Source: Chryseobacterium oranimense | GTDB taxonomy: Bacteria > Bacteroidota > Bacteroidia > Flavobacteriales > Weeksellaceae | Length of the DNA: 64,000 nt | Assembly: GCF_025244725.1 (NCBI RefSeq) | Contig: NZ_CP104203.1 | Coordinates: 3,286,001-3,350,000, forward strand | Direction: 5' to 3' | Translations under genes and position numbers: made by a program | Shown: positions 53,164-60,561 of the stretch, in pieces | Numbering within the stretch: the stretch's first letter is position 1 | How the letters are laid out: every line of letters starts with the position of its first letter | Notes under the pieces: model-generated | What the model saw: the letters and a program-made list of their open reading frames with translations, nothing else | The model's database searches: none | Told to the model about the DNA's origin: nothing

Positions 53164-54708
53164 TTATTCGTTGATTTTTCCTATTCTTTCGTTATAATTA
53201 AAATCCAAACTATTTTTTCGCTCTATACTTAACGTTCCGTCTTTAGTAACCCCAACAATATAATGGCCGCCATTGTATAATTTAATTATTTCCGCATCTA
53301 ATATGGATTTTTCATTCTGGTTTGCAGATGTGTCCGGTAAATATCCACTAAACTGTTGCAATTCCGGGACTGTGCTCGGACATGTTTTATAAGTTAAATT
53401 TCCTTCTTCAATTGAATAAGATTTTAATTGTTTGGTATTTTTCAAAAGACGGCGAATATGATTCACTGCAGCCCGTATTTTTTCTGGTAGCTTTATATTC
53501 ATTTTCACTGCAATATTTTCTTTCCAATTCCAGATATAATCAGGGTTTTCAAGTGCTTTTTTTGATTCTGCAGATGTTGTACTTAAGTTATTTTTCTCAT
53601 ATTTAAAATCTATTTGACATATTCCCCAACCATCAGGATAACCATAATTAGGAATCCCTTTACTTTCAGAGTTTCTTCCGGAAGGCCCATATACTGCCTC
53701 TTTTCTATTTTTCCCTTTCCCCACAAATTCAGGATCCCAAAACTGTTTCATTAATGGAATACCCTCACTTCCGGACTCACTGACTGCCATTTTATAGATA
53801 AACCAGTATTTTGATAAATATCCCTTATCCGTAAAATATTTTTTTACTACTTCCTTAGTAGGATTTTTTCCTCTTATATAAAATTGAAAATTACTTATAA
53901 TCGAAGTTTTTGCTTCATTCCATACTTCTACAGTAGCAGTACCTCCTCTAAATAGTCCCCGGAAGTCAACATCCCATTTAGTTTTTCCCTTATTGGCAAT
54001 CATAAATGCATCTCCACCATCAGACTTTGCCGGAAAATAATCAACATCGTTTCTGTCATAGAGTGTTGCACTTGCTTTAAACTTAAATTCTGTCTTTAAT
54101 CTAAATCGCAAACTTTTATGTATACAATCCTTTCCTATATAAACTTCAATTCTTATTTTAGGCATTGCAGGTTCTGGCGAAATAAATACGAAAGACTCCG
54201 GATCAATTTTTACATCATTGTAATAAACTGAAACCGTATAAATATTATCTTCTGGTGTTAAAATCCTATCCACCTTCGGAATAGGTGACGGAGAGGCAGA
54301 ATTAAATTCAGGATCGCAATTGATAAAAGACTCTTTTACCAAAACCTTTTGTTCCTGTATAATAGAGGTTCCCGGATTTTGCCAGGGGCTCAATTTTATA
54401 ACGCTCATACAGGGAGGAGGAGACATATTTCTTGCAGGCCATTTTGGATGCCCGCAGGTTCCTTTAAACTGTAGGTTTACCATATTGTTACCATCCCCTA
54501 TTGTTGCAAATGGCTGATCCTGAAGGTTTATTTCGTTAGAGGTCACCTTCAGATCTCCGGGCGCCTGGGCATAAGGACACTTCAGCTTTGCTCCATGCAT
54601 CACCATTTCTCTTTTTTCTACAGGAGAATCTTCGTTGGATTTTTTTTGGCGTTCTGCTCTTTTTTCAGAAAGCTTTTGATCGTGCGCTGAAGTATTTGGA
54701 TCTGCCAT
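53164..54708 (-). CDS. PAAR-like (DUF4280) protein fused to lysozyme-like domain, T6SS effector
   Basis: 514 residues. Residues about 25-140 are the DUF4280 PAAR-like tip: MVMHGAKLKCPYAQAPGDLKV, INLQDQPFATIGDGNNMVNLQ, CGHPKWP, PPPCMSVIKLSPWQNPG. A beta-rich middle follows. From about 290 the pattern (MAVSESGSEGIPLMKQFWDP ... GIPNYGYPDGWGICQID ... IWNWKENIAVKM) resembles transglycosylase/lysozyme folds, with a candidate catalytic Glu in SESGSEG. It would cap the VgrG spike and digest target peptidoglycan. Directly downstream of vgrG. Confidence 0.78.
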   Translation of the reverse strand: MADPNTSAHDQKLSEKRAERQKKSNEDSPVEKREMVMHGAKLKCPYAQAPGDLKVTSNEINLQDQPFATIGDGNNMVNLQFKGTCGHPKWPARNMSPPPCMSVIKLSPWQNPGTSIIQEQKVLVKESFINCDPEFNSASPSPIPKVDRILTPEDNIYTVSVYYNDVKIDPESFVFISPEPAMPKIRIEVYIGKDCIHKSLRFRLKTEFKFKASATLYDRNDVDYFPAKSDGGDAFMIANKGKTKWDVDFRGLFRGGTATVEVWNEAKTSIISNFQFYIRGKNPTKEVVKKYFTDKGYLSKYWFIYKMAVSESGSEGIPLMKQFWDPEFVGKGKNRKEAVYGPSGRNSESKGIPNYGYPDGWGICQIDFKYEKNNLSTTSAESKKALENPDYIWNWKENIAVKMNIKLPEKIRAAVNHIRRLLKNTKQLKSYSIEEGNLTYKTCPSTVPELQQFSGYLPDTSANQNEKSILDAEIIKLYNGGHYIVGVTKDGTLSIERKNSLDFNYNERIGKINE

Positions 54709-54760
54709 GTGTTAGTTTTTTGGATTGGATTCAATGGTTGAGGCCGGAATCATATCCGGT

Positions 54761-56644
54761 TTAGCCTTTACTTACTTTAACGTCTTTTCCTCCCTGGAAT
54801 ACGGCCAATGATGTTCCTCTCAGTTTTAAATCGCCTTTAGAAGTCTGTATATCAGCTTCCCCGGAAGTACTTTTAAACTTATTACCTGTGCTTTCTGTTT
54901 GATCCTGCCTAACTGTAATTATTTTATTTTCAGAAGTTTGGGTATATCTTTTTGTAATAGATTCAGTATGGTCATTGCCAATATTTAGGGTACTGTCCTG
55001 CCCAATCTTGGTGGTCATATTCCTTCCCACGGAAATATGCATATCTTCACCTGCTGTAAAGGTCATATTCTTCGGCGCAGTAACATGAATATTTCCCTGG
55101 CCATCCATAAAATAGGTATTTCCGCTTGGATCTTTAATGGTTACACTTTTTTCTGCATCATTCATTAAAACCTTAATTCCGCTTCTGGTCTGTATAGATT
55201 TCAAATGATTGTCCACACCTCCGCCCAGGCCTACCTGGCCATGAAACATTCCTCCCATTGCAAATGGGAAATCGGGGTTATGGTATTCAAATCCTACCAT
55301 GACCTGATCTCCAATTTCGGGAACGGCTACAAATCCCCGGTTTTGGGTGACGGCGTCAGTACCTCCTGCATCAGGGCTCATCATCCTGATAAAGTGGGTG
55401 GTATCATTTAACTGCCAGTCAAACCGAACCTGTATTCTCCCTTGATTCAATGGATCCACATTGGATATAACAGTGGCTACCTGCGGCTCTGCTTTAGGCA
55501 TTTCAAAATCAGGTTTTGGCATAAACCCAGTGCCTTCAGCAATAGCTTCAAAACTTCCTGTATAATATCCTCTTGCATTAACTTCATGACTCACCTCTGT
55601 GATCATAAGGGTTGTAAAATGTGAGGTTTCATTGCTGTCCATCTTTCTCATGGCTAAATCTGCAACACAACCTATATACAGGAATGGAACTGTTGTATGT
55701 CCCGTAACTGTAAAAACCTCCACGGCCTTACTTCCCCTTGCACTCTTTTGGGAATCATCCACATCACGGAACATATTGGCATTGATGGGAGTAGGAGTCA
55801 GTGATCGGGTGGTAAAAATAGTATCATTCAGTTGATAAGCTTTGGAAGATAATTCTCCTACATGTTTTACAGGATCATCAGCACCAACCATTTTAGTATG
55901 GCTGCTGCTGTTATAGCCAAAGTATTCCGGTTTGGTGTGAACGGCCTTCAGCTCAACATTCACATCAGTTACATTGCTACCATATATTAACTGGATAGGT
56001 TTCTCAGAAGCGGGGAGTTTCCCGAAATGAAGAATTTCTCCGTCATAATAAAACTGTTCTCCGTAGGCCTCTGCAATTCTTGTAAGATAGTTGTAGTGGG
56101 TTTCGTTGTATTGTGAGCTGTAGCTGATATAGCTTTTGTTTTGGGTATCTATCCTGAAATCAAATTTATTTGAACCTAGTGTCTCATTGATAATACGATT
56201 GGCAATAATGTTTGTATTCACCTCCTGGCTTCCCCCGAAACTTTGGGTATGTGGAGCGGAATCCATGAGGATAGTGGGACTTTTTCCTTTTAGAATAATA
56301 TTTCCCAGACTCATTTTTTCCTGGCTGAATGCCACTTTGGTAATAAGACCTACAAATGTTCTTTCAGGGCTGTCATTTTCAGCATCTTTATATTTAAAAA
56401 CAATGGTAATTCTTTTTCCTAAAAACTTCTGAGCTTGTTCAAGGTTGTGATTTTGTGCTTCACCTAAAGAATCATGAGCCAATATCAGTTCAAAGTCATG
56501 GTGCTTTCTTGCACTCTGCTGTAAACGAAAGTGTTTGAAGTGATTGACAACCTTGCCCTCAATCACAATTTCCAGTTTGACCACACGGTTAATACCCGAA
56601 ATATGGTTTTCTGAAATTTTATTAGAATTTGAGGTGTTTTTCAT
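54761..56644 (-). CDS. vgrG: VgrG spike protein of a type VI secretion system
   Basis: 627 residues with the gp27-like base (LEIVIEGKVVNHFKHFRLQQSARKHHDFEL ... YNETHYNYLTRIAEAYGEQFYYDGEILHFG) and the gp5-like OB fold (ISNVDPLNQGRIQVRFDWQ ... MVGFEYHNPDFPFAMGGMFHG). The C-terminus is a repetitive beta-helix needle (TKIGQDSTLNIGNDHTESI). The protein forms the puncturing tip, here topped by the PAAR-like effector. No sheath, tube or membrane-complex genes are in the window, so this is a separate VgrG island. It heads the transcript running down to 46614. Confidence 0.95.
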   Translation of the reverse strand: MKNTSNSNKISENHISGINRVVKLEIVIEGKVVNHFKHFRLQQSARKHHDFELILAHDSLGEAQNHNLEQAQKFLGKRITIVFKYKDAENDSPERTFVGLITKVAFSQEKMSLGNIILKGKSPTILMDSAPHTQSFGGSQEVNTNIIANRIINETLGSNKFDFRIDTQNKSYISYSSQYNETHYNYLTRIAEAYGEQFYYDGEILHFGKLPASEKPIQLIYGSNVTDVNVELKAVHTKPEYFGYNSSSHTKMVGADDPVKHVGELSSKAYQLNDTIFTTRSLTPTPINANMFRDVDDSQKSARGSKAVEVFTVTGHTTVPFLYIGCVADLAMRKMDSNETSHFTTLMITEVSHEVNARGYYTGSFEAIAEGTGFMPKPDFEMPKAEPQVATVISNVDPLNQGRIQVRFDWQLNDTTHFIRMMSPDAGGTDAVTQNRGFVAVPEIGDQVMVGFEYHNPDFPFAMGGMFHGQVGLGGGVDNHLKSIQTRSGIKVLMNDAEKSVTIKDPSGNTYFMDGQGNIHVTAPKNMTFTAGEDMHISVGRNMTTKIGQDSTLNIGNDHTESITKRYTQTSENKIITVRQDQTESTGNKFKSTSGEADIQTSKGDLKLRGTSLAVFQGGKDVKVSKG

Positions 56645-56989
56645 AATATTTTGGGTGTGTTTTTATATTATGTCACCTAAGTTAGATAAAAAACTGAACG
56701 CTAAATATATAATTTTATTAAAATCTGAATAATTGTAGTAAAACTACGATTCATTAAAATTTCTTTTGAAGAACTTTAGATTTATGGTTTAAAGTGAAAT
56801 TTTAGCTTCATATAATCAATGCTTTAGATAAATATTTTTTAATTCAGCTTCAACACTGATTTAAAAAAAAATCCGCCTCACAGCTGAGGTAGATTTTTGA
56901 CCTTAAGATATTCTGTTTAAACAGGTAAAAGAAGAAAAATTATTTACTCGGAACTATCAGCCATTATTTCTCTGAAATAGCTTCCAGCC
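56645..56989. other. Intergenic region upstream of vgrG with terminator
   Basis: 345 bp. A hairpin at about 56870-56897 (CCTCA and TGAGG arms flanked by complementary A and T runs) ends the sulfurtransferase gene transcript on the minus strand. The vgrG promoter must lie in the remainder. A small inverted repeat GTAGT-AAA-ACTAC (about 56735-56747) sits about 90 bp before the vgrG start. Confidence 0.6.
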
Positions 56990-57829
56990 TTAACTCTCCT
57001 TTGCAATTTCTTTCCCTTCCCTCCTGCTCCATTCGCTCCACGAACCTACATAGAGGTCAGGAATCGGGAAACCTGCATAATCCAAAGCTAAAATGGTGTG
57101 GCAGGCAGTAACTCCTGATCCGCAATGGATGATCAGATGCTGAGGTTTATCTTTTAAAATCTGTATATATTTTTCTTTTAAAATTTCAGGTTTCAGGAAG
57201 TTTCCGTTTTCATCCAGGTTTTCTGAAAAAGGAATATTGATGGCTCCCGGAATATGTCCGGCTACCAAATCAATCGGTTCGGACTCTCCTCTGTAGCGGT
57301 AAGCATCTCTTACATCCACAACCGTCGAAGAATGGTTTATTAATTCATTTTCAACGTCTTCCAGGTTCTTAACAGGTAGTAACCAGTCTTCTATTTTAAT
57401 TAGATCTGCTTTTTTAGAGGCCTCTTCGCCGGATGAAAATTCCAGTCCTCCTTTTTCAGCAGACTGAATTCCGCCATCCAAAATCTGAACATTCTTCAGT
57501 CCAAATGACCTCAACATCCACCAGGCTCTTGCCGCGGCATTGGCTCCATTCTTATCGTCATAGATTACCACATGAGAGTTTTCGGCAATACCAAATCCTG
57601 CCAGTGTTTCTGCAAATTTTTCAATCCCCGGCAGAGGATGTCTTCCTCCAAAGGCAGCATCATCCCCGATTTCAGCCAGATCTTTGTCCAAATCTATAAA
57701 TCGGGCCCCTTTAATGTGCTTTTCAAGGTAGGTTTGATACATATTTTTTCCCGCTCTGGCATCCAGAATGATGAGATTGGAATTCTGGAAAATATCTTTT
57801 AATTCTGACGGTGAGATGATGGGTGACAT
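56990..57829 (-). CDS. sseA: 3-mercaptopyruvate sulfurtransferase (rhodanese family)
   Basis: 279 residues, two rhodanese domains. The first begins ILDARAGKNMYQTYLEKHIKGARFIDLDKDL. The active-site loop HCGSGVTACHT in the second carries the catalytic Cys; the CGSGVTA form is typical of mercaptopyruvate sulfurtransferases. It moves sulfur from mercaptopyruvate to thiols or cyanide. Near, but not in, the sulfur-assimilation operon. Followed by a terminator. Confidence 0.9.
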   Translation of the reverse strand: MSPIISPSELKDIFQNSNLIILDARAGKNMYQTYLEKHIKGARFIDLDKDLAEIGDDAAFGGRHPLPGIEKFAETLAGFGIAENSHVVIYDDKNGANAAARAWWMLRSFGLKNVQILDGGIQSAEKGGLEFSSGEEASKKADLIKIEDWLLPVKNLEDVENELINHSSTVVDVRDAYRYRGESEPIDLVAGHIPGAINIPFSENLDENGNFLKPEILKEKYIQILKDKPQHLIIHCGSGVTACHTILALDYAGFPIPDLYVGSWSEWSRREGKEIAKES

Positions 57830-57866
57830 ATTTATTGATTTTGGAATTAAGGGTAAAATAGGTTTT

Positions 57867-57929
57867 GGCTAAAGCCGTATTGATTTTCTAATATAGCAGA
57901 GCGGGTTAAAACCCGCTCCTATTGATTTT
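57867..57929. repeat. Pair of REP-like palindromes
   Basis: GGCTAAAGCC (57867-57876) and arms GAGCGGGTT/AACCCGCTC (57899-57918), each followed by TATTGATTTT (57878-57887, 57920-57929). Such GGCTAAAGCC and GCGGGTTAAAACCCGC palindromes occur widely between genes in Chryseobacterium, from memory. The second could also end the HMG-CoA lyase transcript. Confidence 0.55.
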
Positions 57930-57999
57930 TCACGCAGATCTAGCAGATTTCTGTCTAAAACTTAAATTTACCTGCTTTATCTGCCTGATCAGACTTCAT

Positions 58000-58848
58000 T
58001 TAAAAATGAAAAATATCCTTTGCTTTATTGTAAGAGCTTTCAAAATTCAGCAGGTTCAGTTTATGGGCTGCTTTTTCTACGCTCATAAAATTAATTACCT
58101 GTTCTGTCGGCATATTCCCTACAAGGTCATCTTTTGCCATCGGACATCCGCCGATTCCCTTAATCGCACTGTCGAATCTTCTGCAGCCTTGATCATACGC
58201 TGCTTTCAGCTTTGAATAAGAATCTTCATAACGGTTATGAAAATGTCCTCCGAAGTTGATTTCCGGATATTTTGACGGGATTTTTTCAAATAAAAGAGCA
58301 ATGGTTTCAGGAGTGGCAACTCCCGTAGTATCAGATAACAGGACGTCTTTAATTCCTATTTCTGAAAACCTTTTTGCCCAGAAATCCACATCTTCCCATT
58401 TCCACATTTCTCCATATGGATTTCCGAAAGCCATTGAAAAATAGATATTCAGCTGTTTTCCTTCACTTTTAACCAGTTCAAGCATTTTGATAACTTCTGC
58501 AAAAGCTTCTTCCTGGTTTTTGTTGGTGTTCCTGTGCTGGAATGTCTCCGAAATAGAGAACGGAAAGCCCAGAATATCCACCGACTGATGTTTCAGTGCT
58601 TTTTCGGCACCTCTGTAATTCCCGATGATGGCAGAGACTTTTGTATCGGATAGAGATTTATCAATATTTTCAGCCACCTCATCAGAGTCGGCCATCTGCG
58701 GAATTGCTTTCGGGGAAACAAAACTCAGACAGTCCAGTACATCGAATCCAACTTCCATCAGGGAATTGATGTAATCTATTTTTTTACTGGTCGGGATAAA
58801 TTCTCCCCAACCCTGCATGGCATCTCTAGGACATTCTGTTAGAAACAT
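58000..58848 (-). CDS. Hydroxymethylglutaryl-CoA lyase
   Basis: 282 residues, TIM-barrel aldolase of the HMGL family: LTECPRDAMQGW at the start (metal-binding and catalytic Arg/Asp), SLMEVGFDVLDCLSFVSPKAIPQMAD, GGHFHNRYEDSYSKLKAAYDQGC (His metal ligands), and the signature GIGGCPMAKDDLVGNMPTE with the active-site Cys. Cleaves HMG-CoA to acetoacetate and acetyl-CoA at the end of leucine breakdown. No other leucine-degradation genes are adjacent. Confidence 0.9.
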   Translation of the reverse strand: MFLTECPRDAMQGWGEFIPTSKKIDYINSLMEVGFDVLDCLSFVSPKAIPQMADSDEVAENIDKSLSDTKVSAIIGNYRGAEKALKHQSVDILGFPFSISETFQHRNTNKNQEEAFAEVIKMLELVKSEGKQLNIYFSMAFGNPYGEMWKWEDVDFWAKRFSEIGIKDVLLSDTTGVATPETIALLFEKIPSKYPEINFGGHFHNRYEDSYSKLKAAYDQGCRRFDSAIKGIGGCPMAKDDLVGNMPTEQVINFMSVEKAAHKLNLLNFESSYNKAKDIFHF

Positions 58849-59029
58849 TTTTACTTTTTGATTTTCTCAAATATAATAAAACTAAACAATTTATATCTGA
58901 AGTACACAAATCTAACATTATTTTGATTTTCAATAATTTATATCCGATTTAAAATTTCGATAACTGATATACAGCCCCGGATCAGGTATTCAGGAAATGA
59001 AATCTGAACTTTATGCAGCTGAAAGATAT

Positions 59030-60556
59030 CTATGTTAATGATTTCACAATCGTAACAAGGCTCATAATAATAACCACCACACCTACTACTGCAAACATTT
59101 TCTTTGCCGGCAGCCGTGAAGCAAACATGGCTGAAAAAGGAGCTGTAAAAACACCTCCCAGAAGAAGTCCAAGCACAATATTCCAGTGATGAATTCCAAT
59201 GGTAAAAATGAACGTCACGGCGCTTACAATGGTCAGTAAAAATTTGGCCATGGTTGAACTGCCTACCACATACCTCGGTGTTCTACCCTCTTTGATCAAC
59301 GTTCCGGTAACGAGCGGCCCCCATCCTCCTCCGGCAAAAGAATCTATGAAACCACCTGCCAGTCCCAATATTCTGAGATTGGTCTTCCTCTTACGAAGTC
59401 TGTTCTCCAATCTTTTTTCTTTTCTCTTAAATGCATTCCTAAGAATATTGATCCCTAAATAAAGGGTATAGCATGCAATGACCGGCTTTACAATATGGGC
59501 ATAATATTCCCCGAAATGCGATAGTGCAAATGCTCCGATAAAAGCACCAATTGCCGCCACAGGAAATAAAACCCAGACCATTTTTTTATTGACATTCCCC
59601 AGTTTATAATGGCTGATACTTCCTGCTGCCGAAGTGAAAGACTCTGCGGAATGGATACTTGCACTTACCACAGGAGGCGGAACATTCAGCAGGAGCAAAA
59701 TGGTTGTACAGATCACGCCATATCCCATCCCCATTGATCCGGCAACGATTTCAGCAAGGAAACCCGCCAGCAGCATCCAGTAAAAAATATATCCGTCTTT
59801 ACTGAGAAAGTTTTGAATATCTCCCGACAGATTAAATTGATAGATAATCAAAGCTAAGACCCCGACAAGTGCCAGCACTCCAATGATTCCCAGATAAATG
59901 TTGGCTCTGCGCTGTACTGTTTTGGTAATATTGATCAGCTTTTCCATCTCCAGTTTTGTTTCTGCAGGATGAATTTCCTGCTCTCCCAGATATTCTGTAG
60001 TAAGCCTGTTCAGTTCCTGCACTTTATAGGTAAAGTCTCCTTTCAGGCGGTTCCTGATATCCTGCATATTGTCCAGAAGGCCATCCATTTCTTTATCCGG
60101 TATGGTTTCTGTCAGGATCTCACGGATTCTTTTAGCTATCGTCGGGGATTTGCCATTGGTAGAGACTGCAATTTTAAGATCTCCTTTACGGACAATTGAG
60201 CCCAGATAAAAATCGCACAGATCAGGCTTATCAGCAATATTCACCAGGGTATTATTCTGGTGGGCCCTGTCCCGGATCTGTTCTGCTACGAAAATATCGT
60301 TTACTGCAACAATCGCAATATCGGCACTGTTAAAATCATTATCTGTATACGATCTTTCGTGGAGGGTAAGATTGGGATAGTTTTGCTTTAAATCTCTAAC
60401 CTGGTCATTAATTTCCCTGGCTACAAGCTTAATACGGGCCCCGGGAGAATTTCCTAGAACAGACTGCAGTTTTTCCAGGGCAATATTTCCGCCGCCAATG
60501 ATAAGCACAGATAATTCCTCGAGTTTTAAAAATATGGGATATAATGTATTGCTCAT
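59030..60556 (-). CDS. Fusion of siroheme synthase N-terminal domain and TauE/SafE-type transporter
   Basis: 508 residues. Residues 1-190 are a CysG-N-like precorrin-2 dehydrogenase/ferrochelatase: VLIIGGGNIALEKLQSVLG (Rossmann loop), IVAVNDIFVAEQIRDRAHQNNTLVNIADKPDLCDFYLGSIVRKGDLKIAVSTNGKSP. One span lies near 215-240 and a TSUP/TauE transporter follows (LAGFLAEIVAGSMGMGYGVICTT ... GGFIDSFAGGGWGPLVTGTLI). The protein would link siroheme production for sulfite reductase with movement of sulfite or a related anion. It starts 5 bp after the TonB-receptor gene, in one operon with cysI. Confidence 0.9.
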   Translation of the reverse strand: MSNTLYPIFLKLEELSVLIIGGGNIALEKLQSVLGNSPGARIKLVAREINDQVRDLKQNYPNLTLHERSYTDNDFNSADIAIVAVNDIFVAEQIRDRAHQNNTLVNIADKPDLCDFYLGSIVRKGDLKIAVSTNGKSPTIAKRIREILTETIPDKEMDGLLDNMQDIRNRLKGDFTYKVQELNRLTTEYLGEQEIHPAETKLEMEKLINITKTVQRRANIYLGIIGVLALVGVLALIIYQFNLSGDIQNFLSKDGYIFYWMLLAGFLAEIVAGSMGMGYGVICTTILLLLNVPPPVVSASIHSAESFTSAAGSISHYKLGNVNKKMVWVLFPVAAIGAFIGAFALSHFGEYYAHIVKPVIACYTLYLGINILRNAFKRKEKRLENRLRKRKTNLRILGLAGGFIDSFAGGGWGPLVTGTLIKEGRTPRYVVGSSTMAKFLLTIVSAVTFIFTIGIHHWNIVLGLLLGGVFTAPFSAMFASRLPAKKMFAVVGVVVIIMSLVTIVKSLT

Positions 60557-60561
60557 TGTTT

